A DNA stretch of 64,000 bases, taken from assembly GCA_039817385.1 (NCBI GenBank), contig JBCBVY010000003.1:186001-250000 (forward strand). Direction: 5' to 3'. Origin of the DNA: JBCBCP01 sp039817385. Lineage in GTDB: Bacteria > Pseudomonadota > Alphaproteobacteria > Rhodobacterales > Rhodobacteraceae. Under the pieces are notes generated by a model. That model saw nothing but the letters and a program-made list of their open reading frames with translations, was not told the DNA's origin and searched no databases. Positions 32,673 through 40,280 of the stretch are shown here, one piece after another. The position numbers and the translations under genes are program-made. Positions within the stretch are counted from its first letter, which is position 1. Each line of letters starts with the position of its first letter.

Positions 32673-33640
32673 TGGACTTTGTGACCCTGATCCAGCTGCT
32701 CGATTCCACCGTGCGCCTTGCCACGCCGCTGCTGCTGGCCTGCCTTGCGGGGCTGTTTTCCGAGCGGGCGGGGATTTTCGACATCGGGCTTGAAGGCAAG
32801 ATGCTGGCGGCGGCCTTCATGGCGGCGGCCATCGCGGCGGTGTCGGGCTATGCCTGGGTGGGCCTTTTGGCCGGGATCGGCGCGTCGCTGGTGCTGAGCG
32901 CGCTGCATGGGGTGACGTCGATCACCTTCCGGGGCAATCAGCTGATCTCTGGCGTGGCGATCAACTTTCTGGCGGCGGGGCTGACGGTGCTGATTGCTCA
33001 GGCGTGGTTTGCCCAAGGCGGGCGCACGCCATCGCTGTCCGGTGATGCCCGGTTCAGCCCGATTGAGTTGCCTTTTGCTTCGGCTGTCGCCGACGTTCCT
33101 TATCTGGGGCCCGTTTATTCCGAGCTTCTTTCGGGCCACTACATTCTTGTCTATGTCGCGTTCCTCGCGGTGCCACTGACCTGGTGGATCCTCTTTCGCA
33201 CCCGCTTTGGCTTGCGTCTGCGCGCCGTGGGCGAAAACCCGGCGGCCGTGGACACGGCAGGGGTTTCCGTGATCGGTCTGCGCTATGCCGCTGTGGCCAT
33301 CTGCGGCGTGCTGTGCGGCATCGCGGGGGCCTATCTGTCAACAGCGCTTCAACCGAACTTCATCAAGGACATGACGGCACTGCGCGGCTTCATTGCGCTG
33401 GCGGCGCTGATCTTTGCCAAGTGGCGGCCCTGGTACGCCCTTTATGCCTGCCTGCTGTTTGGCCTTTTTGGCGCACTGGAGGCGCGGCCCGACGTGGTCA
33501 CGGCGCTGACCGGCATGCGCGTCCAAAGTCAGTTTCTGAGCGCTCTGCCCTATATCATGACGGTCGTGATCCTTGCCGGCTTCGGCGGCAAGGCGATCCC
33601 GCCGCGCGCGGGCGGTGAGGCCTACGTCAAAGAGCGCTGA
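32672..33640 (+). CDS. Nucleoside-type ABC transporter permease 2
   Basis: 322-residue second BPD_transp_2 subunit (YufQ-like) with ~9 helices; landmarks are SERAGIFDIGLEGKMLAAAF, ITFRGNQLISGVAINFLAAG and FGLRLRAVGENPAAVDTAG. With the preceding permease it forms the heterodimeric channel of the importer. Last gene of this operon. Confidence 0.93.
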   Translation: MDFVTLIQLLDSTVRLATPLLLACLAGLFSERAGIFDIGLEGKMLAAAFMAAAIAAVSGYAWVGLLAGIGASLVLSALHGVTSITFRGNQLISGVAINFLAAGLTVLIAQAWFAQGGRTPSLSGDARFSPIELPFASAVADVPYLGPVYSELLSGHYILVYVAFLAVPLTWWILFRTRFGLRLRAVGENPAAVDTAGVSVIGLRYAAVAICGVLCGIAGAYLSTALQPNFIKDMTALRGFIALAALIFAKWRPWYALYACLLFGLFGALEARPDVVTALTGMRVQSQFLSALPYIMTVVILAGFGGKAIPPRAGGEAYVKER

Positions 33641-33708
33641 AGCCGCGGAAATTGCTGCGCGGCGGCGAGACGTCTTGATTTGCGGCGCGTCGCGGTCCAA
33701 GCAAGGGT

Positions 33709-34626
33709 ATGCAAGTCTTTCTGCCCATTGCCGAGGTTTCGGTAAATGCCTTCCTCCTTTTGGGGCTGGGCGGGCTGGTGGGCGTGCTTTCGGGCATGTT
33801 TGGTGTGGGCGGCGGGTTTCTAATGACGCCGCTTTTGTTCTTTATCGGGATTCCGCCCGCGGTGGCGGTGGCGACCGAGGCGAACCAGATCGTCGCCTCC
33901 TCCTTCTCGGGCGTGCTGGCGCATCTGCGGCGCAAGACGGTGGATCTGAAGATGGGGACCGTCCTGCTGATCGGCGGCCTTGTCGGGGCGGCGCTTGGCG
34001 TGGTGCTGTTCAACTATCTCAAGTCGCTGGGTCAGGTCGATCTGCTGGTGCGGCTGTGCTACGTGATCTTCCTTGGCGTGATCGGCTCGCTGATGTTTAT
34101 CGAAAGCCTGAACACGATCCGCAAGGTGCAGCGCGGCGCGCCTCCGGCGGAGCGGCGCAAACACGGGCTGATCCACACGCTGCCGTTCAAGATGCGGTTC
34201 CGGGTGTCGGGCCTTTATATCTCGGTCATTCCACCGCTGCTGGTGGGCCTGGTTGTCGGGGTGCTGGCCGCGATCATGGGTGTGGGCGGTGGGTTTATCA
34301 TGGTGCCCGCGATGATTTACCTGCTGGGGATGCCAACCAAGGTTGTCGTAGGCACGTCCCTGTTCCAGATCATCTTTGTGACCGGGTTCACGACGCTGCT
34401 GCACGCGACGACGAATTACACCGTGGACGTGGTGCTGGCGGTTCTGCTGCTGGTGGGCGGGGTGATCGGGGCGCAGATTGGCACGCGGATCGGCCTGCGC
34501 CTGAAGGCCGAACAGCTGCGCATCCTGCTGGCGATCATGGTGCTGGCGGTCTGCGGAAAGCTGGCCTTTGACCTTCTGGTCATGCCCTCCGAGCTGTTTT
34601 CCCTTGGCGCGGCGGGGGGGCATTGA
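33709..34626 (+). CDS. TauE/SafE-family sulfite/organoanion exporter
   Basis: 305 residues, about eight helices, with the family's duplicated motif: GMFGVGGGFLMTPLLFFIGIP (near 25-45) and IMGVGGGFIMVPAMIYLLGMP (~193-213). It is predicted to export sulfite or sulfonate-type anions, but no sulfur-metabolism genes are next to it. Its stop overlaps the start of the Alph_Pro_TM gene (TGATG), a pairing I associate with alphaproteobacteria. Confidence 0.88.
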   Translation: MQVFLPIAEVSVNAFLLLGLGGLVGVLSGMFGVGGGFLMTPLLFFIGIPPAVAVATEANQIVASSFSGVLAHLRRKTVDLKMGTVLLIGGLVGAALGVVLFNYLKSLGQVDLLVRLCYVIFLGVIGSLMFIESLNTIRKVQRGAPPAERRKHGLIHTLPFKMRFRVSGLYISVIPPLLVGLVVGVLAAIMGVGGGFIMVPAMIYLLGMPTKVVVGTSLFQIIFVTGFTTLLHATTNYTVDVVLAVLLLVGGVIGAQIGTRIGLRLKAEQLRILLAIMVLAVCGKLAFDLLVMPSELFSLGAAGGH

Positions 34627-35378
34627 TGCGCTGGCTCATGGCGCTTTTCCTGATGGTGCAGGTCGCCGCGGCTGAAGAGGTCGTACTGGGCCTGAGCCAG
34701 GACGAGGTGGCGATCACCACGTCCTTTGACGGCTCCGAAATCCTGATCTTTGGCGCGGTCAAGCGCGAAGCGCCGATCCCCGACGGCCCGCCGCTGCACG
34801 TGGTCATGACGATCTCTGGCCCGTCCGAGCCGGTCATGGTGCGCCGCAAGGACAAGCGGTTCGGCATCTGGGTGAACACCGACGCGGTCGAGGTGGACCT
34901 CGCGCCCAGCTTCTACGCCGTGGTGACCAGTGCGCCGATGCAAGAGGCGATGCGCGACACGGAGAACCTGCGCTACAAGGTGTCGATCCCGCGCGCGATC
35001 CGCTCCGTGGGCGCGCCGGCGGGGATTTCGGACGCGGAAGCGTTTCGCGATGCGCTGATCCGCATTCGCACGGGCGAAAACCTGTACCAAGTGCTCGAAG
35101 AGCAGGTCGTGATCGACGATCAGACGCTGTTCCGCACATCCATCCGCCTGCCCGCTGCGCTGGCGGAAGGGGCCTATCCGACGCGCATCTTCCTGACCCG
35201 GGACGGCACGGTCATCTCGCGTTATGAGACGGTGATTGACGTGCGCAAGGTGGGGCTTGAGCGGTGGCTGTATTCCCTCAGCCGGGAGCAGCCGCTGATC
35301 TACGGGCTGATGTCGCTGGCCATTGCGATCTTTGCCGGTTGGGGCGCGTCGGCGGCGTTCTCGCTGCTGCGGCAGTAG
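34626..35378 (+). CDS. TIGR02186/Alph_Pro_TM family protein
   Basis: 250 residues: signal peptide MRWLMALFLMVQVAAA, periplasmic beta-rich domain (LSQDEVAITTSFDGSEILIFG, VVMTISGPSEPVMVRRKDK in parts), and one C-terminal membrane helix (LIYGLMSLAIAIFAGWGASAAF). The family is restricted to alphaproteobacteria and functionally unknown; coupling to the TauE gene suggests it helps that exporter. ATG at 34626 is preferred over TTG at 34623. Confidence 0.82.
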   Translation: MRWLMALFLMVQVAAAEEVVLGLSQDEVAITTSFDGSEILIFGAVKREAPIPDGPPLHVVMTISGPSEPVMVRRKDKRFGIWVNTDAVEVDLAPSFYAVVTSAPMQEAMRDTENLRYKVSIPRAIRSVGAPAGISDAEAFRDALIRIRTGENLYQVLEEQVVIDDQTLFRTSIRLPAALAEGAYPTRIFLTRDGTVISRYETVIDVRKVGLERWLYSLSREQPLIYGLMSLAIAIFAGWGASAAFSLLRQ

Positions 35379-35379
35379 C

Positions 35380-35441
35380 GGTGGGTTGGAAACCCACCCT
35401 ACCGGCGCGGCACCCGTCGTAGGGTGGGGTTACACCCCACC
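35380..35441. repeat. Double GGTGGG-type hairpin element
   Basis: GGTGGGTT-GGA-AACCCACC (35380-35398) and GGTGGGGT-TAC-ACCCCACC (35423-35441), separated by a GC spacer with outer arms CCACCCTAC/GTAGGGTGG that can also pair. It fills the gap between converging genes and recurs, partly, at 44949-44999. Confidence 0.7.
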
Positions 35442-35448
35442 GTCCCAT

Positions 35449-36987
35449 TCACGACGTACCCTCCCCGGCGTTTTCCTCCAGAAGCATGGGCGCGGGCGCG
35501 GTTTTCAAATCCGCAACGCTCAACGGCTCCGTGGGTTTGGCCAGCATGTTGCGCACAACCCAGATCAGCCGGTCCTGCGCGCGGGTGATCGCAACGTAAG
35601 CCAAACGCTTCCAAAGCGGCTGGCCGGCTTCGGTCCGGCCCATGCGGGCAGCGACAAAGAGGTCCGGCGCAAAGACCTGCACGGTGGGCCATTGGCTGCC
35701 TTGCGCCTTGTGGATCGTGACCGCCGCGCCGTGCAGGAAGGTCGCGCCCATGCGGGCGGCGAAGGGAATGAACGGCTCTTCCTCGTCCGGCTTTTCGATT
35801 TTCACGATGGAGGCGGCGGACAGGCGCGGGTCCTCCGCGCCCATCACGTGCAGGCGGGAGAAACCCGGTTTGCGCCCTTCCCCGAGGTAGATGACCTGCG
35901 CGCCTTTCACGAGGCCGCGCGCCTCCAGATCAAGGCGTTTCTTGCGGTGTTTCAGCGGCAGTTCGATCCCGTCGCAGATCAGCGGCTCCCCTTCGATCAG
36001 CGCGTCTTCGGGCGCGCCATAAACCGACCGGAAGGCGTGGATCAGCCGGATGCGCGTTGCGTTGCGCCAGACAAGGCAGGGGGAGCGGGCCATCAGGTCC
36101 ACTTCGACCCGCTGGCCCCAGACGACGCGGTCGTCTTTCTGCGCGGCCCCTTCGACCATGCGTTCGAAGTGGTGGAACTCCAGCGCGGGATCGGCCAGCG
36201 CGTGGGCCAGATCGAGGATCGGGTTGCCGGCATCCTGCCGGTGGATGCGGTTCAGGGTCAGCACCCGGGGGGCCGGCAGTTTGTCAAAGACCATCACGCC
36301 GGACTGGTTCACCGGGGCCAACTGGGCTGGATCGCCAAAGAGCAGGAGCGTCGGGAAGATCTCCTTCAGGTCCTCGAACTGGCGGTCATCGAGCATCGAC
36401 GCCTCATCAATGAAGCCGATGTCGAGCGGGTCTTCGCGCCGTTTCCATCCGGTGATGAAATCGCTGCCCCGCAAGCCTGCGGCGGCGAGCGCGCCGGGGA
36501 TGGATTTGTTGCTCTGATAGAAGGCGTGGGCGCGGTCCAGCGCTTCGTCCGTCAGCCCTTCGATATTGGGCCGCTCGCCATTGCCGGCCAGCCATTCGGC
36601 GATGCGTTCGTATTCCGGATCGTAGACAGGCGTATAAAGGATGCGGTGGATCGTCGTCGCAGGCACGCCGCGCAGGCGCAGGACGCTCGCCGCCTTGTTC
36701 GTGGGCGCGAGGATCGCGAGCGTGCGCTTGTCCTTGCGCTTGCGGGATTCGTAATCGCCCGAGACAACCTCGACCCCTGCCCCCTCAAGCGCCTTGTAAA
36801 GCTCTGCCAGCAGCAGCGTCTTGCCCGACCCGGCCTTGCCCGTGACCGCCAGCACAGAGGATTTGCCCTGTTTCGGCGGCGTCAGCAGGTGATCATCCAG
36901 ATCGACGCCAACCCCGCGCAGCACCTCCGCCACGGTATCAAAGGCGGTGGCCTGATCGTCGGAGAATTGAAGCGCGGGCTGGGTCAT
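35449..36987 (-). CDS. RecD-like ATP-dependent DNA helicase
   Basis: 512-residue SF1 helicase. Walker A VTGKAGSGKT (~48-57), ILAPTNKAAS (motif Ia), DIGFIDEASML (motif II, DExx), LLFGDPAQLAPV (motif III), and C-terminal UvrD_C_2 elements HGAAVTIHKAQGSQWPTV and YVAITRAQDRL (motifs V/VI). It resembles single-subunit RecD2-like helicases of alphaproteobacteria, shorter than RecD2 (~700), lacking its N-terminal domains. Role in repair or recombination is inferred. Confidence 0.88.
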   Translation of the reverse strand: MTQPALQFSDDQATAFDTVAEVLRGVGVDLDDHLLTPPKQGKSSVLAVTGKAGSGKTLLLAELYKALEGAGVEVVSGDYESRKRKDKRTLAILAPTNKAASVLRLRGVPATTIHRILYTPVYDPEYERIAEWLAGNGERPNIEGLTDEALDRAHAFYQSNKSIPGALAAAGLRGSDFITGWKRREDPLDIGFIDEASMLDDRQFEDLKEIFPTLLLFGDPAQLAPVNQSGVMVFDKLPAPRVLTLNRIHRQDAGNPILDLAHALADPALEFHHFERMVEGAAQKDDRVVWGQRVEVDLMARSPCLVWRNATRIRLIHAFRSVYGAPEDALIEGEPLICDGIELPLKHRKKRLDLEARGLVKGAQVIYLGEGRKPGFSRLHVMGAEDPRLSAASIVKIEKPDEEEPFIPFAARMGATFLHGAAVTIHKAQGSQWPTVQVFAPDLFVAARMGRTEAGQPLWKRLAYVAITRAQDRLIWVVRNMLAKPTEPLSVADLKTAPAPMLLEENAGEGTS

Positions 36988-37026
36988 GGCGCGACCCTAT
37001 GCCGGGCCGCGCGCAAGGGCCAGAGG

Positions 37027-37665
37027 TCAGGCGGTGGCGGCCAGCATTGGGGCCGCGGGCTGGCCAAAGGACAGATCGAACCAGTGCCGGGATTGCGCCG
37101 CCGAGATGCCCGCGCGCTGCGCGACCTGGGCGGCAGCGGCCTCGTCAAAGTGCCACAGGCCGACGCTGATCTGGTCGCGGCCGGTGCCGGTGCTGCCCAG
37201 CACGTCGGGAGAGGAGCCGATCATGCGGTAGATGCGGACCATGCGGGCGTCGAAGACGCCGACGAAATGCTCCACCCCGAAATTCTGCATCAGCTCCCCG
37301 CCGCCCAGCATCAGCGCCGCCGCGACATGGCTGCTTGCGCCGCGCGCGAGGCAAAAGCGGGTGCATTCCCAGATCTTGCCCGAGCGCACGGTGCCGCCGC
37401 CCATCACGTCTGAGAAATGCTCGTTCACCATCGTGCGCCCGGTGGTCGGCAGAAAACGCATGGAGCCGCCATGCGTGCCGTCGGCCTCTTCCCAGATCAC
37501 GTAAAGCGGGTTCAGCGCGTCGTATTGGTCACGCTCAAAGCCCCGCGCGTCGACCGTCACGTCCCAGCCAAGCCGCGTCTTGAACTGGTCGGCGCGGTCC
37601 TTGAACATGGTTTCAGACAAAAGGGGAAAGGCGTGCAAGTCGCGAGCGTAGACGTAGCGCAGCAT
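37027..37665 (-). CDS. luxI: Acyl-homoserine-lactone synthase
   Basis: 212 residues, LuxI family. All core catalytic residues are visible: R/F/W in FKDRADQFKTRLGWDV, Asp pair in ERDQYDALNP, Arg in GGSMRFLPTTG, Glu/Arg in IWECTRFCL. It makes an AHL signal from SAM and an acyl-ACP; chain length cannot be predicted safely. Encoded 120 bp downstream of luxR on the same strand. No clear lux box found in the gap. Confidence 0.95.
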   Translation of the reverse strand: MLRYVYARDLHAFPLLSETMFKDRADQFKTRLGWDVTVDARGFERDQYDALNPLYVIWEEADGTHGGSMRFLPTTGRTMVNEHFSDVMGGGTVRSGKIWECTRFCLARGASSHVAAALMLGGGELMQNFGVEHFVGVFDARMVRIYRMIGSSPDVLGSTGTGRDQISVGLWHFDEAAAAQVAQRAGISAAQSRHWFDLSFGQPAAPMLAATA

Positions 37666-37785
37666 GGGTAAATCTCCGTGTCAGGTCGTGCGTTGGGCAC
37701 TGCTTCTGACGGGAAAGCTACCTAGGGTTGTGTTAAGGCTTCGACGCCTCGCCGTACGCAACACCTGCCGATGCGGCAACGGGGG

Positions 37786-38505
37786 TCACACCACGATCAG
37801 ACCCCGCGACATGGCCCGCGCCACGGCGTGGGTGGTGTTGAGCGCGCCCAGCTTGAAACGGGCGCTTTCGATGTAGACGCGCAAGGTATGCTCGGAGATG
37901 TTGAGCGTCTCAGCCACCTGCGCGCGGCTGTAGCCCATTGCCAGCAGGGTGATGGCGTCCACTTCGCGCGGGCTGAGGGCGGTTGCAGCGTCCGGCGCGC
38001 GGCCCGGTTCAAACTCCAGCGCCTTTTGGTTGAAGTCATGTGCAATCAGCAAAAGGACGCGGGTGTGATCCTGCGTAAACTGGGCCCATGTGTCGTCGTT
38101 GCAATTATGCGACACGGTAAACAGGGCGAACTGGCCGTTGGGTCCGCGGATCGGGACGGAAAAGCCCTGGTTGCCAACACCGTGGTCGAGCGCTTCTTTC
38201 TGAAAGGCCTTGGCGGCTTTGCTGGACCAATCGAGGCGTTTCCAGTCCACCGGGTGAAAGCGTTGATAACAGCCGATGACAACCGGATCGACGCGGATAT
38301 AGTTCTGTTCGATGTAGCGATCGCGCCAGTCGTCTGAATAGGTGCCGCAGCCATATTGCTCTCCCGCGCTGTCGACCCAGTGGTAGACCATATGATCCAC
38401 GACGAAGGCGTCCCGCAGGGCGAAGATCGCCGTGTTCAGGGCCTCAAGTCCGTCGGCTTGCGCCAGTTCCTTCAAGATGGTTTCCGTGCGCCGTTGCAGA
38501 CTCAT
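37786..38505 (-). CDS. luxR: LuxR-family AHL-responsive regulator
   Basis: 239 residues: autoinducer-binding domain with WRDRYIEQNYIRVDPVV (ligand Tyr, Asp-Pro pair) and DWKRLDW, then a GerE-type HTH (LSPREVDAITLLAMGYSRAQ...SEHTLRVYIESARFKLG, ~172-225). ATG at 38505 is chosen; an 18-codon upstream extension overlaps another gene and has no matching family sequence. It partly overlaps (62 bp) a small upstream gene. Likely regulates luxI. Confidence 0.94.
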   Translation of the reverse strand: MSLQRRTETILKELAQADGLEALNTAIFALRDAFVVDHMVYHWVDSAGEQYGCGTYSDDWRDRYIEQNYIRVDPVVIGCYQRFHPVDWKRLDWSSKAAKAFQKEALDHGVGNQGFSVPIRGPNGQFALFTVSHNCNDDTWAQFTQDHTRVLLLIAHDFNQKALEFEPGRAPDAATALSPREVDAITLLAMGYSRAQVAETLNISEHTLRVYIESARFKLGALNTTHAVARAMSRGLIVV

Positions 38506-38659
38506 AACGCGGCTCACCCTTCGCCTCGTCCCGCGCGGACAGCTCTGCCATCGCCACAATTGCCGTATCGTCGAGCTGTTCTGCCAAAGCAGGCAACCCG
38601 TTCGTGCGGGCGAAAGTCTTGAGGTCCGTCAGGACGTCCAAAATCCAGTCACTTCTCAT
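38444..38659 (-). CDS. Small protein overlapping luxR start
   Basis: 71 residues (MRSDWILDVLTDLKTFARTN...), predicted helical, no signal peptide. The first ~45 residues (DVLTDLKTFARTNGLPALAEQLDDTAIVAMAEL) read like a compact conserved helical domain, while the tail overlapping luxR (SATAHGNHLEGTGASRRT) is low-value and may be dictated by the luxR frame. Its position immediately before luxR, out of frame with 62 bp overlap, suggests translational coupling. I recall similar short proteins beside luxR genes in Rhodobacteraceae, but cannot verify it here. Confidence 0.65.
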   Translation of the reverse strand: MRSDWILDVLTDLKTFARTNGLPALAEQLDDTAIVAMAELSARDEAKGEPRYESATAHGNHLEGTGASRRT

Positions 38660-38805
38660 GGCAGATTCACTTCCAGTTGGTTAACGAAAGGTTAATACAA
38701 CTATAGCATGTGCTCGGTTCATTAAGAAATTCGCGGATTATACCTCCCCAGAAATGGTGAGGGGGCGGATCGGCAAGTGCTTGAAACATTTGAAGCGGAT
38801 GTGCC

Positions 38806-38846
38806 GCACAAAAACGGGCCCGCGAACCACAGGTGATTCGCGGGCC
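38806..38846 (-). terminator. Intrinsic terminator of ccrA
   Basis: Perfect 10-bp stem GGCCCGCGAA/TTCGCGGGCC (38817-38826 with 38837-38846) followed on the minus strand by CGTTTTTG, 30 bp after the ccrA stop. Confidence 0.9.
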
Positions 38847-38875
38847 GAGTGGCTCAACCTTAAGGTGTGCTGCGC

Positions 38876-40156
38876 TTAACCCCGGGCGTCCAACGCGTCC
38901 TCAAGTGTGCGCAGACCCGTCTTGGGCGCCTGAACCAACACAGCCATGTTGCCGGGCTTGTGCTCGTTGCGGAGCATCTTCATGTGCGCTTCGGGCAGGT
39001 CATTCCATTCGAATACTTCGGACATGCAGGGATCGAGGCGGCGTTCGACCATCAGCTGGTTCGCGGCCATCGCCTGCTTGAGATGGGCAAAGTGCGAGCC
39101 CTGCAGGCGCTTTTGATGCATCCACATGTAGCGGACGTCGAAGGTCAGGTTGAAGCCGGTGGTACCAGCGCAGATGACGACCATGCCGCCCTTCTTCACC
39201 ACAAAGGTGGAGACGGGGAAGGTGGACTCGCCCGGGTGCTCGAACACCATGTCAACGTTCACGCCTTTGCCGGTGATGTCCCAGATCGCCTTGCCGAACT
39301 TCCGCGCTTCCTTGAACCAGTCCGCGTATTCGGGCGTGTTGACCGTGGGCAGCTGACCCCAGCACTTGAAGTCCTTGCGGTTAATGACGCCCTTTGCGCC
39401 GAGGTCCATGACAAACTGGCGTTTGGATTCGTCGGAGATCACGCCGATCGCGTTCGCGCCGGCCGTGTTGATCAGCTGGATCGCGTAGGATCCCAGGCCG
39501 CCCGATGCGCCCCAGACAAGCACGTTCTGGCCCGGCTTGAGGTCATGCGGTTCGTGGCCAAACAGCATCCGGTAAGCGGTTGCGAGGGTCAGGGTGTAGC
39601 ACGCGGCCTCTTCCCAGGTCAGGTGCTTGGGGCGCGGCATAAGCTGCTGCGCTTGCACATTGGTGAACTGCGCGAAAGAGCCATCGGGCGTTTCATAACC
39701 CCAGATGCGCTGGCTGGGCGAATACATCGGGTCGCCGCCGTTGCAGTGCTCATCATCGCCATCGTCCTGGTTGCAGTGAATCACAACCTCGTCGCCGACC
39801 TTCCAGCGGGTGACCTTGTCACCCACCGCCCAGACGATGCCCGATGCGTCGGAGCCTGCGATGTGGAAGGGCTGACCGTGGCCGTCAAACGGGCTAATCG
39901 GCTGGCCCAGCGAGGCCCAGACCCCGTTGTAGTTCACGCCTGCCGCCATCACGAGCACGAGCACCTCGTTGCTGTCCAGCTGGGGCACGTCGACGACTTC
40001 GACTTCCATCGCCTTGTCCGGTTCCCCGTGGCGCTCGCGCCGGATGGTCCACGCGTACATCTTTTTGGGCACGAAACCCATCGGGGGCATTTCGCCCATC
40101 TCGTAGAGGTCTTTTTCGGGCGCGTCGTAATGCGCAATACCGGTGTCGAGGGCCAT
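38876..40156 (-). CDS. ccrA: Crotonyl-CoA carboxylase/reductase
   Basis: 426 residues, medium-chain dehydrogenase/reductase superfamily. It catalyses NADPH-dependent reductive carboxylation of crotonyl-CoA to ethylmalonyl-CoA, the key step of the ethylmalonyl-CoA pathway for acetyl-CoA assimilation. Family-specific insertions include GVNYNGVWASLGQPISPFDGH (in pieces) and HCNQDDGDDEHCNGGDPM; NADPH loop WGASGGLGSYAIQL; FEHPGESTFPVSTFVVK. Length and the N-terminal DLYEMGEMPP motif match characterised Ccr. Terminator downstream; monocistronic. Confidence 0.97.
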   Translation of the reverse strand: MALDTGIAHYDAPEKDLYEMGEMPPMGFVPKKMYAWTIRRERHGEPDKAMEVEVVDVPQLDSNEVLVLVMAAGVNYNGVWASLGQPISPFDGHGQPFHIAGSDASGIVWAVGDKVTRWKVGDEVVIHCNQDDGDDEHCNGGDPMYSPSQRIWGYETPDGSFAQFTNVQAQQLMPRPKHLTWEEAACYTLTLATAYRMLFGHEPHDLKPGQNVLVWGASGGLGSYAIQLINTAGANAIGVISDESKRQFVMDLGAKGVINRKDFKCWGQLPTVNTPEYADWFKEARKFGKAIWDITGKGVNVDMVFEHPGESTFPVSTFVVKKGGMVVICAGTTGFNLTFDVRYMWMHQKRLQGSHFAHLKQAMAANQLMVERRLDPCMSEVFEWNDLPEAHMKMLRNEHKPGNMAVLVQAPKTGLRTLEDALDARG

Positions 40157-40240
40157 GCCGGGTCTCCTTTACTCAGGACGTTAAGTCAGATGCCTGCCGC
40201 AGCGCTGAATCGCGCTGGCTCAGGGGTGAATATGCCCCGA

Positions 40241-40257
40241 TGCGCAACATTGCAACA
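40241..40257 (-). promoter_or_regulatory. GCAACA direct repeat upstream of ccrA
   Basis: TGCGCAACATTGCAACA (plus strand) contains GCAACA-TT-GCAACA, ~85-100 bp before the ccrA ATG. TTGC-rich motifs also occur before ecm (41752-41770) and mcl2 (54391-54446). This may be a site for a short-chain acyl-CoA regulator (RamB/PccR type); tentative. Confidence 0.35.
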
Positions 40258-40280
40258 CCTGTGGGTCCAATTTTGTAATT

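Noticed and set aside
35323..37413. Very long plus-strand open frame (696 codons) opposite the RecD-like helicase and luxI
   Set aside because: Arg/Gly/Ala/Pro-rich product with no domain; it is the mirror of two clear genes. Similar mirror frames at 5017-7065, 24061-25929 and 48246-50132 were also discarded.
37666..37785. Possible lux box (CCTAGGGTTGTGTTAAGG, near 37721) between luxR and luxI
   Set aside because: Only CCT...AGG arms match; internal dyad symmetry is poor compared with known lux boxes, so it was not annotated.
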